NCBI GenBank assembly: GCA_038237805.1
Contig: JBBRYI010000014.1
Location: 1-64,000, forward strand
Direction: 5' to 3'
Source: JBBQFI01 sp038237805
GTDB lineage: Bacteria > Verrucomicrobiota > Verrucomicrobiia > Chthoniobacterales > UBA10450
DNA: 64,000 bases
Shown here: piece by piece, positions 25,817 to 35,654 of the stretch
Position numbering within the stretch: the first letter of the stretch is position 1
Layout: each line of letters starts with the position of its first letter
Translations under genes and position numbers: made by a program
Notes under the pieces: model-generated
The model's database searches: none
The model's input: the letters and a program-made list of their open reading frames with translations, nothing else
What the model was told of the DNA's origin: nothing

Positions 25817-26806
25817 TTACGCGGCGAAGCTGAAATACTCTCCCACATCCGATCCGCGAACCTTTTCGTATACGGCGACAGCGGCAACAGCGTCTTCAAT
25901 TGCGACTCCAGTGCTGTCGAAGACAATGATTTCCTCTTCGCTTGTGCGCCCGGGCTTCTGACCGGCGACAATTTCCGCCAACTCACCGTAAACGTTTTCT
26001 CGGCCCATTAAACCTTCAGAAATAGCGTGATGCAAATCGCCAATCGTGCTGCACTGCTCAAGACTGTCCGCAACGACTTTGCACGAGGCCATCAATGCAG
26101 GATCGATCTCCTGCTTGTGTTCGTTATCAGCGCCGACCGCAGCAATAAAAGCACCCGCACGTACATCTTCTTTGCGCACGAAGAACTGCCGGGATGACGT
26201 GCAAGTAACGCAAACGTCGCTCTTCTGGATTGCTGCACGTAAGTCACGAACGACTTCGATCTCCGTCTCATCCGCAAATTCTGCCGCCATGTTTTCCGCG
26301 GCCGATTGATCCCGATCAAAGACATAGATGTTCTTCAGCGGAAGGATCGCCTTCATCGCGCGAAGTTGCGCGTGTCCCTGCTGACCGCAGCCGCAAACGG
26401 TAGCCGTAGAAGAATTACTTTTGGCTAGATATTTTGCCGCAACCGCGGAAGCAGCCGCCGTCCGCTTGACCGTAATGTCAATCGAATCGAAAACGGCGAG
26501 CGGGTATCCATTCTCAGCATCGTAGATAACGATGATGCCTTGAATCGTCGACAGACCGAACCGCTGCGCGTTCTCCGGATAATTTGTGTTGAGCTTGGCT
26601 ACGAGATAGCTCCTCTCGCCCGGGAGAAGTCCGGCTTTCACATGCAATCCGCCACGAGGTGCCTTCACGCCAAGAATTCCCGGTGCCGCTACCTTGCCTT
26701 CGCCTTGCAATCGAAAAACTTTCTCAACCGCATCGATGCATTCTTCGAGAGTGAGTAGCTCCGATACGTCGGTGCGTCGTAGCAGAAGCGTTCCTTGATC
26801 TTGCAT
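25817..26806 (-). CDS. Ornithine cyclodeaminase/mu-crystallin family protein
   Basis: This 329-aa protein has the OCD/mu-crystallin fold: 'GLHVKAGLLP' (substrate-binding Lys), 'KRTAAASAVAAKYLA' and the Rossmann motif 'VCGCGQQGHAQLRAM'. It ends with 'IIVFDSTGVAIEDAVAAVAVYEKV'. Members are ornithine cyclodeaminases, alanine dehydrogenases or ketimine reductases, and sequence alone does not tell which. Its stop abuts the peptidase E gene start region (no gap), so the two are probably one operon, with peptidase E transcribed first. Confidence 0.92.
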   Translation of the reverse strand: MQDQGTLLLRRTDVSELLTLEECIDAVEKVFRLQGEGKVAAPGILGVKAPRGGLHVKAGLLPGERSYLVAKLNTNYPENAQRFGLSTIQGIIVIYDAENGYPLAVFDSIDITVKRTAAASAVAAKYLAKSNSSTATVCGCGQQGHAQLRAMKAILPLKNIYVFDRDQSAAENMAAEFADETEIEVVRDLRAAIQKSDVCVTCTSSRQFFVRKEDVRAGAFIAAVGADNEHKQEIDPALMASCKVVADSLEQCSTIGDLHHAISEGLMGRENVYGELAEIVAGQKPGRTSEEEIIVFDSTGVAIEDAVAAVAVYEKVRGSDVGEYFSFAA

Positions 26807-27511
26807 CTATTGGCGAACGAGCTCGGAGATATCTGAGTTTGGATTTGTTTCCACGGGATCTCTGCCGCGGCGAAAAATTCTTGCCCCGGCGAGTCCTTTC
26901 AACGTGACATGGTCATCTTCCACTAGGAGCCATGCACCTTCTCGCATTCCAACAACCGGAGTGTCGTTCTCTTCCAGGAATTGCAGGATGCGTTCTTCCT
27001 GCGTTTCGCCCATGTGCTGGGAATTGGGATCGGGATCGAGATAGTGCGGGCTGATTTGAAATGGCACCAAGCCTAACGAGTCGAATGAGCGCGGCTGCAC
27101 AATCGGCATGTCTTTTGTCGTTTTGATTGTCGGACCGGCGACATTGGAGCCGGCGCTGCTGCCGATGTAGGGCGCTCCGCTGCGAATCTTTTGGCGAATT
27201 GGTTCTATGAGCTCGAGGTCCTGCAGCGATTTCAGCAGTCGAAATGTATTGCCCCCGCCGATGAAAATTGCCTCCGCTTCCTCAACAACTCTTCGAGGAT
27301 TCTCTGCATCGTGCGCGGACTCGAGTAAGTAACCAATCTCGGCGAATCGCGCTTTCGCTTTGGCCGCATAACCGTCCCGGTCATGCAAGGCGAATGGAAA
27401 AAACAAGATGCGTTTTGTGCTGCCGAGAAAGTCTTTAATCTCGTCGGAGACATGATCGAGGTAACCGCGTCCATAAACAGTTGAATTGCTGACGAGCAAG
27501 ACATGTTTCAT
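26807..27511 (-). CDS. pepE: Peptidase E (dipeptidase, S51 family)
   Basis: This 234-aa protein has the S51 motifs 'AIFIGGGNTFRLL' and 'YIGSSAGSNVAGPTI' (nucleophile Ser in GSSAGSN), and 'ISPHYLDPDP' with the conserved His. PepE cleaves Asp-Xaa dipeptides in the cytoplasm. It is followed without a gap by the ornithine cyclodeaminase-family gene and is divergent from the chrB gene. It contains a CCTAACGA octamer at 27072. Confidence 0.93.
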   Translation of the reverse strand: MKHVLLVSNSTVYGRGYLDHVSDEIKDFLGSTKRILFFPFALHDRDGYAAKAKARFAEIGYLLESAHDAENPRRVVEEAEAIFIGGGNTFRLLKSLQDLELIEPIRQKIRSGAPYIGSSAGSNVAGPTIKTTKDMPIVQPRSFDSLGLVPFQISPHYLDPDPNSQHMGETQEERILQFLEENDTPVVGMREGAWLLVEDDHVTLKGLAGARIFRRGRDPVETNPNSDISELVRQ

Positions 27512-27558
27512 GTTGATATAGGTATAACGTCACGGTATACATGTAAGGCAAGACAAAA

Positions 27559-28497
27559 ATGCGCTCCTTCAAAAACGAAACTGCCGAGACGTGGCTCTTG
27601 CTTCTCTACAGTTTGCCCGCCACGCACAAGGCCGAGCGGGTCGCCGTTTGGCGAAAGTTCGCGAAATCGGGCGCGGTGCAATTTAAAACGTCCACTTATC
27701 TCCTGCCTGATCGGCTACCGCAGTACGAGTTGTTCCAATGGCTTGGGAAACAAGTGCGTGATTACGGCGGGGAATCGACTTTGATCCGGGCCAAAGAGAT
27801 TGAGGGCTTCCCGAACCGGGAGCTCATCGGTTTGTTCAATTCCACTCGCGACAAAGAATACGCCGCACTGCTTCATTCGTTGCGACAATTGACGGCAGGC
27901 AAGAAGCGTAAGGAAGGTTTTGCCGATGATATGGAAAGATTAAAAAAAGAATTCCGGCGGATTCGCGAAATCGATTTCTTTGAATCGCCGCGCGGGCACG
28001 ATGCGGAAGTTTTGTTGCAGCGCGCCCAAACGTCGGGGCGGATGAAGGAATTGCCAGGAGCCAGGCTACAAATAAAACATTATCAGAATAGGACGTGGGT
28101 CACGCGCCCGCGGCCGGAGATCGACCGTGTTGCTTCCGCGTGGCTCATTCGTCGCTTCATCGATCCGAAAGCGAAATTTGTTTTTGAAAAAAGAGCGGCG
28201 TCCGCTCCGAAGGCGCTGTCGTTTGATTTTTCCGAGGGCGAATTTTCTCACCAGGGAGAAGATTGCACCTTCGAAACTTTGCTGCAGCGTTTTCGTTTAG
28301 TGGACAAGGCGCTACGCCAGATCGGCGAGATGGTGCACGACGCCGATCTCGATGATCAAAAATTTCAGCGAACGGAATGCGTCGGCATCGATCGCGTGCT
28401 GAAAGGTTGGGCCAAGCAGGGAATGTCCGACGAGCAATTGCTCACGGAAGGCGCGCGTTGCTTCGATGGTCTCTACACAGCGCTGCAGCGTTTATGA
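27559..28497 (+). CDS. chrB: Chromate resistance protein ChrB
   Basis: This 312-aa protein has two halves. The N-terminal part ('WLLLLYSLPATHKAERVAVWRKFAKSGAV') is a ChrB N-domain. The C-terminal part ('TWVTRPRPEIDRVASAWLIRRFIDPKAKFVF' and 'CTFETLLQRF') is the ChrB C-domain. ChrB is a chromate-responsive regulator of chrA and has also been linked to chromate reduction. Its stop overlaps the start of chrA (ATGA). It is divergent from pepE. Confidence 0.93.
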   Translation: MRSFKNETAETWLLLLYSLPATHKAERVAVWRKFAKSGAVQFKTSTYLLPDRLPQYELFQWLGKQVRDYGGESTLIRAKEIEGFPNRELIGLFNSTRDKEYAALLHSLRQLTAGKKRKEGFADDMERLKKEFRRIREIDFFESPRGHDAEVLLQRAQTSGRMKELPGARLQIKHYQNRTWVTRPRPEIDRVASAWLIRRFIDPKAKFVFEKRAASAPKALSFDFSEGEFSHQGEDCTFETLLQRFRLVDKALRQIGEMVHDADLDDQKFQRTECVGIDRVLKGWAKQGMSDEQLLTEGARCFDGLYTALQRL

Positions 28498-29816
28498 AAA
28501 AAAACGCGAAAGCTGCGGACGGCCCGTCGTTCGCCGAAGCATTCCGGTTTTGGCTAAAGCTCGGGTTCATTAGTTTCGGCGGTCCGACTGGTCAGATCGC
28601 GATTATGCAGACCGAGTTGGTGGAAAAAAAGAAGTGGATCAGTCAGTCGCGTTTTCTGCACGCACTGAATTACTGCATGTTGCTTCCCGGTCCGGAAGCG
28701 CAGCAACTCGCCACTTATATTGGCTGGTTGCTGCACAAAACATGGGGCGGCATCGTCGCGGGCGCGTTCTTCGTTATTCCCTCGATCTTTATTCTGTGGG
28801 TCCTGAGTTTTGTTTACGGCGCTTATGGAAATCTGCCATGGGTCGCCGCTAGCTTTTACGGCCTCAAACCGGCGGTGATGGCGATCGTGGCCGTCGCCGT
28901 GATTCGCATTGGCCGCAAAGCGCTGAAAAACGAAGTGATGTGGACGCTCGCCGCGCTCGCCTTTGTCGCCATCTTCTTTTTCAAAGCGCCGTTTCCGCTC
29001 ATTATTCTTAGCGCGGGCGTAATCGGATTGATCGGTGGGCATTTCTGGAAATCCAAGTTTAACGTCGTCGGCGACCATGGGGAGAGCGGCGACACTTCTG
29101 TGCTTGGCGATCAAACCGAATCGCCACCGCATACTCGACCATCCTTGTCGCGCGCAATCAGCGTTACGATTATTTGGCTCGCGTTGTGGCTCGCGCCTCT
29201 CGTTGCAATCGATTTGTCGTTAGGCTGGAATCACACGCTTTTCAAAGAAGGCGTTTTCTTCAGTAAAGCGGCCGTCGTTACCTTCGGGGGCGCATACGCG
29301 GTATTGCCTTATGTCGCTCAAGAAGCGCTGTTTCATTACGGCTGGCTCAAACCAGGTCAGATGATGGATGGACTTGGTCTCGCAGAAACGACACCCGGAC
29401 CACTTATCATGGTGCTGCAATTTGTCGGCTTCATGGGCGGATGGCAGCATCCGCAAGGTTTGTCGCCGCTATTCGCCGCTACACTCGGCGCATTGCTCAC
29501 CACGTGGGTCACGTTCACGCCTTGTTTTCTTTGGATTTTTTTGGGTGGTCCTTACATCGAAAAATTGCGCGGTAACATCGAGCTCACCGCCGCACTCTCC
29601 GCCGTCACCGCCGCGGTTGTCGGCGTGGTTCTAAATCTTGCCGTCTGGTTTGCCTTGAACGCACTCTTTCCAAATCACCAGCGCGTCGATTGGTTCGCCC
29701 TCACGCTCGCCATTATCGCTTTCGGCGGGATGCTACGTTGGAAATGGGACATCATTCCAGTCATCGTCGGTAGTGGTATAGCAGGACTTGTTTGGAAAAT
29801 CGTGATCTCCCATTAG
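28494..29816 (+). CDS. chrA: Chromate efflux transporter ChrA
   Basis: The protein has 440 aa from ATG 28494, which overlaps the chrB stop by 4 nt; the upstream extension of the frame is a shadow. Two homologous halves each carry the CHR motif: 'GFISFGGPTGQIAIMQTELVEKKKW' in the first and 'VVTFGGAYAVLPYVAQEAL' in the second, with 'LPGPEAQQLATYIGWL' and 'TTPGPLIMVLQFVGFMGGW'. It exports chromate across the inner membrane (about ten helices). The central loop (~170-215) is hydrophilic. Confidence 0.95.
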   Translation: MKKNAKAADGPSFAEAFRFWLKLGFISFGGPTGQIAIMQTELVEKKKWISQSRFLHALNYCMLLPGPEAQQLATYIGWLLHKTWGGIVAGAFFVIPSIFILWVLSFVYGAYGNLPWVAASFYGLKPAVMAIVAVAVIRIGRKALKNEVMWTLAALAFVAIFFFKAPFPLIILSAGVIGLIGGHFWKSKFNVVGDHGESGDTSVLGDQTESPPHTRPSLSRAISVTIIWLALWLAPLVAIDLSLGWNHTLFKEGVFFSKAAVVTFGGAYAVLPYVAQEALFHYGWLKPGQMMDGLGLAETTPGPLIMVLQFVGFMGGWQHPQGLSPLFAATLGALLTTWVTFTPCFLWIFLGGPYIEKLRGNIELTAALSAVTAAVVGVVLNLAVWFALNALFPNHQRVDWFALTLAIIAFGGMLRWKWDIIPVIVGSGIAGLVWKIVISH

Positions 29817-29883
29817 CGGAAGTTGTCGATGACTTACTCATCAACCAGCATGATGATGAAGCGCCACCGTCGTTTGCGTCACA

Positions 29884-30243
29884 ATGAGTCGCGCCGAAAT
29901 CGAGAAAGGGTTGGAGAAAGCAGGCGTTCGTAGAGCGCAACGACATCTGTTCCTATGTCTCGGCCCTGATTGCTGTTCGCCTTCCGAAGGTGAGGAGACG
30001 TGGACGTATATGAAACGGCGCGTGAAAGATCACGGTCTGCGAGTGATGCGGACAAAAACGCAGTGCTTCCGGATCTGCACCGGTGGTCCGTGGCTTGTTG
30101 TTTATCCTGACGGCATTTGGTACGGCGCTGTAACGCCAGAACGGTTCGAGCGAATCCTGCAGGAACATTTAGTCGGCGGCGTGCCGATTGAAGAATGGAT
30201 CGTTGTGCGCAATCCGCTGGAAAAAAGTGTGCCGCCCATCTAA
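29884..30243 (+). CDS. (2Fe-2S) thioredoxin-like ferredoxin protein
   Basis: This 119-aa protein has 'HLFLCLGPDCC' near residues 20-32 and 'TQCFRICTGGPWLVVYPDGIWYG' later. This is the Cys spacing of thioredoxin-fold [2Fe-2S] ferredoxins, with the typical 'V.PE....I...HL' ending ('VTPERFERILQEHLVGG'). It probably carries electrons in the cytoplasm. It lies between chrA and the M2 peptidase gene on the same strand. Confidence 0.88.
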   Translation: MSRAEIEKGLEKAGVRRAQRHLFLCLGPDCCSPSEGEETWTYMKRRVKDHGLRVMRTKTQCFRICTGGPWLVVYPDGIWYGAVTPERFERILQEHLVGGVPIEEWIVVRNPLEKSVPPI

Positions 30244-30290
30244 ACGAAACAGCGCTTCACATCCGTCGCGTCTTTCGATTATTTTGACGC

Positions 30291-32063
30291 ATGCATCGCC
30301 CGATTTACTTCGTCGCAGTAATTTTTCTTTGCGCATCCGCAATTGCATCGCCAGTTCAGGAGCGTGCCGATCAATTTCTAAAGTTCGCCGACGCCGGTTA
30401 TCAGGCGCTTTATCGTGTGAACAGCGAGGCACAGTGGCTTGCTGTAACCGACGTGAGTGACGCGCACGATGCCGCCGCCGAAGCAACGGGCAAAGCCTAT
30501 GCAGCTTTCAACGGCAATCCCGCGCTCATTACCGAAGCGCGCGGGCTGCTCACACACGAGAAGGAACTGAGTGAACTGAGCGTTCGCCAGTTAAAGCAAC
30601 TTCTCTTGAACGCGGCCGAAGGTCCGATGACGAATCCGGATCTTGTCGCGAAACGCGTCGAGGCTGAAACGAAACAGGCCTCAATCCTCAACAGCTTTGT
30701 GTTCAAACTCAACGGGCACCCGATCACGCCGAATCAAATCGACGACAAACTCGAGAAGAGCAGGGACCTGAACGAGCGCAAAGCGGTCTGGGAAGCGTCG
30801 AAGGAATCCGGGCCTGCATTAAAGCCGAACCTCGTGAAGTTGCGCGATCTGCGTAACGGCGTGGCGAAGGAAATGAAGTATCCGGATTACTTCGCGCTTG
30901 AAGTCGCTTCCTATGGAATGACGACGGAGGAGATGCTCAAGATGCTGGACGATTGGAGGGCGACAGTGCGTCCACTTTATTTGCAACTGCACACGTGGGC
31001 GAAATACAAGCTGGCAGAAAAATATCATCAGCCAGTCCCGAAAAAAATCCCGGCGCATTGGATCAACAACCGTTGGAGTCAGGAATGGGAAGGGCTGGTC
31101 GATGCGGCTAACATCGATAAATATTTCGACGGACGTAAGGCCGAGTGGGTGATTAAATCGGCGGAGCAGTTTTACACCGGACTTGGTTTCTCGCCTTTGC
31201 CGAAAACTTTTTGGGAAAGATCGGATCTCTATCCATTGCCGCCGGATTCGAAGCGCAAGAAGAACACCCACGCCTCATGCTGGCATATCGATTTGGAGAA
31301 CGACATCCGCTCTCTGCAAAGCATCGAGCCGAACGCAAAGTGGTTCCAAACCGCGCATCACGAGCTCGGGCACGGATATTATTTTAAGGCTTATACGCGC
31401 CCGGAAGTTCCCCACATACTGCGCACCGGGGCCGCGCCTGGATTTCACGAAGGGGTAGGGGAACTGATCGCACTCGCGGCGAGTCAGGTGCCGTATCTGC
31501 AATCGCGTGGTGTTTTGCCTAACGACTTCAAGGCCGATAAGACCGCATTCTTACTCGATGACGCCCTCGCACGTTCCATTCCATTCATCTACTTCTCGGC
31601 CGGGGTCATGCCGCACTGGGAAGCGGACGTATATGCGAAGAACCTCCCGCCTAACGACTGGAATGCGCGCTGGTGGAAATACGTCGGGGAGATGCAGGGC
31701 ATCGAACCGCCGTCCCCGCGTGGCGAAGAATTCTGCGATGCCGCCACGAAGACGCATATAAATGACAATCCCGCCTACTACTACAACTACGCCTTCGCGA
31801 CCGTCTTTAAGTTTCAGCTGCACGATTATATCGCGCGCAGGATTCTCTACCAACCACCGCAATCCTGTAATTATGCCAATAACAAGCAAGTCGGCACCTG
31901 GCTTAATAGCATTTTAAAAAAAGGCGGGACGCAGGATTGGCGTCAGGTTTTGAAGCAAGCCACCGGTGAAGATATTTCCACGCGGGCGATGGCTGAATAT
32001 TTCAAGCCGCTGCAATCGTGGCTCGAAGAACAAAACAAAGGTCGCCAGATCGGCTGGGACTAA
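30291..32063 (+). CDS. M2-family (ACE-like) peptidyl-dipeptidase, exported
   Basis: This 590-aa protein has a signal peptide (MHRPIYFVAVIFLCASAIASP). The zinc site 'TAHHELGHGYYF' is HExxH, and the downstream 'GFHEGVGELIALA' supplies the third ligand Glu. The size matches single-domain bacterial angiotensin-converting-enzyme homologues. It should remove dipeptides from peptide C-termini in the periplasm. Two CCTAACGA octamers lie in the gene (31518, 31650), both encoding PND. Confidence 0.95.
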   Translation: MHRPIYFVAVIFLCASAIASPVQERADQFLKFADAGYQALYRVNSEAQWLAVTDVSDAHDAAAEATGKAYAAFNGNPALITEARGLLTHEKELSELSVRQLKQLLLNAAEGPMTNPDLVAKRVEAETKQASILNSFVFKLNGHPITPNQIDDKLEKSRDLNERKAVWEASKESGPALKPNLVKLRDLRNGVAKEMKYPDYFALEVASYGMTTEEMLKMLDDWRATVRPLYLQLHTWAKYKLAEKYHQPVPKKIPAHWINNRWSQEWEGLVDAANIDKYFDGRKAEWVIKSAEQFYTGLGFSPLPKTFWERSDLYPLPPDSKRKKNTHASCWHIDLENDIRSLQSIEPNAKWFQTAHHELGHGYYFKAYTRPEVPHILRTGAAPGFHEGVGELIALAASQVPYLQSRGVLPNDFKADKTAFLLDDALARSIPFIYFSAGVMPHWEADVYAKNLPPNDWNARWWKYVGEMQGIEPPSPRGEEFCDAATKTHINDNPAYYYNYAFATVFKFQLHDYIARRILYQPPQSCNYANNKQVGTWLNSILKKGGTQDWRQVLKQATGEDISTRAMAEYFKPLQSWLEEQNKGRQIGWD

Positions 32064-32075
32064 TAGCTAGCGTCG

Positions 32076-33092
32076 CTACTTACTTTTCCTGGCGTGGTCA
32101 TTGTCATTCATCACTTCCGGCATCGTTTTCTCTTCCTTTAACTGCATTCCGCGGAAACGGCGCAGCGAATGCGTGCGTAAACTTTCCTCAAACAAATCCC
32201 GATTGATCGCCTGGGCCGCCGCGGCACCCTGGCCGGCTGCGATGATTATCTGGCAATTGGCCGGCGTCACGCACCCGGCCGAATACAGGCGCGGCACACT
32301 CGTTCGCATGCAGAAATCTATGACGATCTGCCCATCGTGATCGAGCTTTGCCCCGAGCTGTTTCGCGAGGCTCGTGTGAAAAATGTCGCCGCGCGTTGTG
32401 AAAATGTAATCCGTCTTAACATGGAGGCCGCGCGTGAAAACAAGCGCAAGAATCTTCCGCCGACGATGCTCGACATTTTTGATGCGATCAGTCTCGACCG
32501 GAATCTCATATTCCTTCAGCCACGCGGCGTGTTTCTTGTCCCAGCGCCGCTTCTCTCCGTCGGTCGCGATGATAACAGTCGGCGAGTAATACAACATCCC
32601 GAGCGCGTACTCGACCGCCTCGTTATTCGCGCCGCAAATCGCGATGCGCTTGCCCCGCACGCGGTAGCCATCGCAGTCCTTGCAGAAAAACATGCTGTGA
32701 CCGAGACACTCGTCTACTCCCGGAATGTCAGGGGGAATATGAAAGATTCCCGTCGCAATTAGCAGTCGATTGCTTCGATACGTTTTCTTTTTTCCGCGCA
32801 GGATGAACTCGCCATCTTTCGCACGCGCGGTCTTAATTTCATCATCTACAAAATCAACCTGATGACGTCGGGCCTGCTTGCGGCCGCTTCGCAAAAGCTT
32901 TTCCCCCGCGACACCTTTAGGAAAGCCGAGATAATTTTCCACGGTCGGCTCCCATTTCGCCATAGAGTGACCGGAATCAATCACGAGCGTATCGCGTTGC
33001 GCGCGCCCCAAATAAATTGCAGCCGAGAGCCCGGCGATCCCGCCACCAATGATAATTACTTCCCGCGCATTGTTTTTTCTTCGCGCTCCCAT
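32076..33092 (-). CDS. Thioredoxin-reductase-like FAD/NAD(P) oxidoreductase
   Basis: This 338-aa protein has the FAD-binding 'VIIIGGGIAGLSAAIYLGRAQ', the redox 'FFCKDCDGYRVRGKRIAICG' (CxxC, CKDC instead of the usual CATC) and the NAD(P)-binding 'GANNEAVEYALGML'. It also has 'LYSAGCVTPANCQIIIAAGQGAAAAQAINRDL' at the C-terminal FAD end. It is a low-molecular-weight TrxR-like enzyme. The unusual C-terminal 30 residues are polar. The electron acceptor is unknown, and no thioredoxin is adjacent. Confidence 0.92.
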   Translation of the reverse strand: MGARRKNNAREVIIIGGGIAGLSAAIYLGRAQRDTLVIDSGHSMAKWEPTVENYLGFPKGVAGEKLLRSGRKQARRHQVDFVDDEIKTARAKDGEFILRGKKKTYRSNRLLIATGIFHIPPDIPGVDECLGHSMFFCKDCDGYRVRGKRIAICGANNEAVEYALGMLYYSPTVIIATDGEKRRWDKKHAAWLKEYEIPVETDRIKNVEHRRRKILALVFTRGLHVKTDYIFTTRGDIFHTSLAKQLGAKLDHDGQIVIDFCMRTSVPRLYSAGCVTPANCQIIIAAGQGAAAAQAINRDLFEESLRTHSLRRFRGMQLKEEKTMPEVMNDNDHARKSK

Positions 33093-33138
33093 GACAACCC
33101 AAAGATCGGTTATCGCAGTCGATTAGCGCGCAACGATT

Positions 33139-33429
33139 TCAATAGGCGAAGAATGGAGATGCGTTCAGGTTTACGATCAGCAGCTGCTGGTCAAGCGGAT
33201 GGATGAGATTGTCAGTGATGTAGACTTGGGGAATTCCGGGATAAATGAGCGGCCAAGTCGTTGGTCGCAATTTATTAAAATCGGGCTGAATCGTAGGATA
33301 AGTTGTCGGAATCAAATGATCGAACGTCACTTGGACGAGCGGTTGATCGACATAAAGGTAGTCGCTATAGGCTGACGCAGTCTTGGTGACAAGAGCGACG
33401 GCGAGGAGTGACAGAAGGAGACTTTTCAT
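33139..33429 (-). CDS. Small secreted hypothetical protein
   Basis: This 96-aa protein has a signal peptide (MKSLLLSLLAVALVTKTASA). The mature part is rich in Tyr, Pro and Thr, with two imperfect repeats ('DHLIPTTYPTIQPDFNKL' and 'RPTTWPLIYPGIPQVYI'). No family is recognised. It is isolated, 46 nt upstream of the TrxR-like gene on the same strand. Confidence 0.6.
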   Translation of the reverse strand: MKSLLLSLLAVALVTKTASAYSDYLYVDQPLVQVTFDHLIPTTYPTIQPDFNKLRPTTWPLIYPGIPQVYITDNLIHPLDQQLLIVNLNASPFFAY

Positions 33430-33599
33430 GGCCGCATCTTGTCAGAATTGCCATAATTAAAGCAACACAATCAGCTTCCGTTGTCGCTTATTTTTGCGTT
33501 GTAGCTGCCGCTGTCTCAGCGGCAGTGTCTCCTCAAGATGACAGCGCAAAATAAACGCTTGGCAGATTCGTTAGGCTGATGTCCGTAACGCGCTTCGAA

Positions 33600-35654
33600 T
33601 CACCTTGGGACGAAGTCGGGCGGGGGCGGAACGATCATGATCCTTCGCGATGGCAAAGACAGCATCCACTGGCCGTCAGGCGTGGTGCCAACGAATCGTG
33701 CGTGGACCATTCCACTGGGAGTTTGCACCATGGCGCCGTCGCCATCAGCCCGAACTCTTCCGCGGTGTGTTCGTCGCGAGGCGTTTCTTATCGCAGCGAG
33801 CTCGGATTTGCTGGGACCGTAAGAGGATGGCGCGCTTTTCTTGCGCGTTAGTTTGGCGGATGCGGCTGGTGGTGGTTCGATTAATTCGGCCCGGGGAACA
33901 TTATCCATTGAAGGCGCACCGCCTTTTTCGCGCGCAGAATTGTTCGCTATCGCGCCGTCAGGTCCTTCCGTCGGTGGCGGGGGCTCCACCAGCTCCGCTC
34001 TTGGAACGACACTCTGATTCGTCTCAGCTAGCTGACTGCGGGGAGCCGTTGACTTCGCTGGAGGCGGCTCAATCAACTCTGCTCTCGGAACTTTGTTTTC
34101 GGACGATGCTGCGGATTCTGTAACGGTTGCCGGCTCCGTCGGTTTTATCGCCGCAGTCTCCGTGGTCGTGGCGGTAACGGCGGGAGCCGGAGGTGACGTT
34201 GTTTCCGGAATGGGAGAGTCGACAGCTTTCGTGTTTGGTTCGTTAGGCGACGACGGCTGTGATTCGGCAGGGATCACGGGCGCGCTGTTTTGACCGGCCG
34301 CGGCCACGTTTGGCGGCGCCGCGATTGCTTCGTTTTGCGGACCTGAGTCGTTAGGCTGAGGATTGGGCGAAGCCGCTGCGGCATCTTGATTTGCCGAAGC
34401 AACCGCAGGCAGGGGCGATGTCGTTACCGGTGAAGTATCCGCAGACGGAGTTGAAGCAACATTGCTCGCCGGACTACTTGTTGCGTTAAGATTGCCTACC
34501 AGATCAGCTTCCTTGGCTGCCGTGGCGACGTCGTTGCCCGCAGCTCGTTGCACCGGAATATTTCCTGCGGGCCTAACAGAAGGCTCCGGCACTCCTATCG
34601 GAACACCAATCGGCCGCCTGGAGACATACCTTTTCCAGAGTGAATCGGCCTGCGAACGGTTCGTCAAATAAGCTGCAGCGAGCGCAGCCAGCGTCAGCAC
34701 CACCGCAGCCATCGCAAACGGCCGCGCTGTCATAGGCCGAACAGGTCTTACCGTGCGGCGGCCCAAGGGTGCCGGAATTCCAAGTTTGCGCGCGATCGCT
34801 TCGCGTCGCTCCACGGAAGTGAGACAATTCTGCAAATGCTCCGTCATCACGACCGGATCGAGCGGTCGATCGTCCGGATTGGTCGCAGCCATTTCCGTGA
34901 TCAAATGCCTGATTTTCCTCGGCACGCCGCTGAACCTTTTCATCGCCGCCGCCATCTGAGCTTCGGCCACTATTTCTCCCGGAGCGTTGAATGGCGAAAC
35001 ACCGGTGAGGAGCGACCAAAGAGTACAGCCTAACGAGTAAATCTCGGATCGGAAATCGACCGTCCCGTCTTTCACCTGTTCCGGACTCGCGAACGGCGCC
35101 GATTTGTCGATACCGCCGTTCCGCTCTCCTGAGCCGGAAGTTTGCGGGGCCATGCGTCCGAAGTTGAGCACTTTTACGAGCGGCCAATCGCCCTCCGCTG
35201 TCTGTCCCGGAACGATGAGAATATTTTCCGGATGAATCGCGCGATGAAAAACCAATTGAAAAGCCGCCGCGCCCAGAGCGCTTACTACTTGCAAGGCGAT
35301 ATGCAAAACCGCGCGCACCGGCATGGGGCCGTGTGTCGTCACCCACGATGCCGCCGTTGTGCCCTCGAAATATTCCGTGACATAAACGAGATCGTTTCCG
35401 TCAAAAGCGAAATCGTAGAGGGTAGGAATGTTGACGTGGTTGAGCTGTTTCCTGGCGATGGCGTCGGCTTCGATCTTTTCGCGCGTGTCACTGTTCAAGG
35501 AACGTCTCGGCACGATTTCGAGCGCCACCGCACGGCCCGATTCGATCTCGCGCGCTTTGCACGTCACGCCGCTGGCGTTTCGGCGTAATTCCACCGGCAT
35601 GCCGGCCGCGTCGAGCTCGACGCGGTATTTGTCGAGAAAAGTGTTGTTCTCCAT
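33600..35654 (-). CDS. Transmembrane Ser/Thr pseudokinase
   Basis: The protein has 684 aa from ATG 35654 (16 further codons upstream are unconvincing). Residues ~1-285 are a protein-kinase fold, but all three key positions are changed: VALE46 in place of the ATP-binding VAxK, 'FHRA139IHPEN' in place of the HRD Asp, and 'LN164FG' in place of DFG. A single membrane helix follows (around 'MAAVVLTLAALAAAYL'). The C-terminal ~330 residues are Pro/Ala/Ser-rich, with three copies of VPRAELIEPPP-like motif. It is likely a membrane scaffold or sensor rather than an active kinase (inferred). Confidence 0.88.
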   Translation of the reverse strand: MENNTFLDKYRVELDAAGMPVELRRNASGVTCKAREIESGRAVALEIVPRRSLNSDTREKIEADAIARKQLNHVNIPTLYDFAFDGNDLVYVTEYFEGTTAASWVTTHGPMPVRAVLHIALQVVSALGAAAFQLVFHRAIHPENILIVPGQTAEGDWPLVKVLNFGRMAPQTSGSGERNGGIDKSAPFASPEQVKDGTVDFRSEIYSLGCTLWSLLTGVSPFNAPGEIVAEAQMAAAMKRFSGVPRKIRHLITEMAATNPDDRPLDPVVMTEHLQNCLTSVERREAIARKLGIPAPLGRRTVRPVRPMTARPFAMAAVVLTLAALAAAYLTNRSQADSLWKRYVSRRPIGVPIGVPEPSVRPAGNIPVQRAAGNDVATAAKEADLVGNLNATSSPASNVASTPSADTSPVTTSPLPAVASANQDAAAASPNPQPNDSGPQNEAIAAPPNVAAAGQNSAPVIPAESQPSSPNEPNTKAVDSPIPETTSPPAPAVTATTTETAAIKPTEPATVTESAASSENKVPRAELIEPPPAKSTAPRSQLAETNQSVVPRAELVEPPPPTEGPDGAIANNSAREKGGAPSMDNVPRAELIEPPPAASAKLTRKKSAPSSYGPSKSELAAIRNASRRTHRGRVRADGDGAMVQTPSGMVHARFVGTTPDGQWMLSLPSRRIMIVPPPPDFVPR

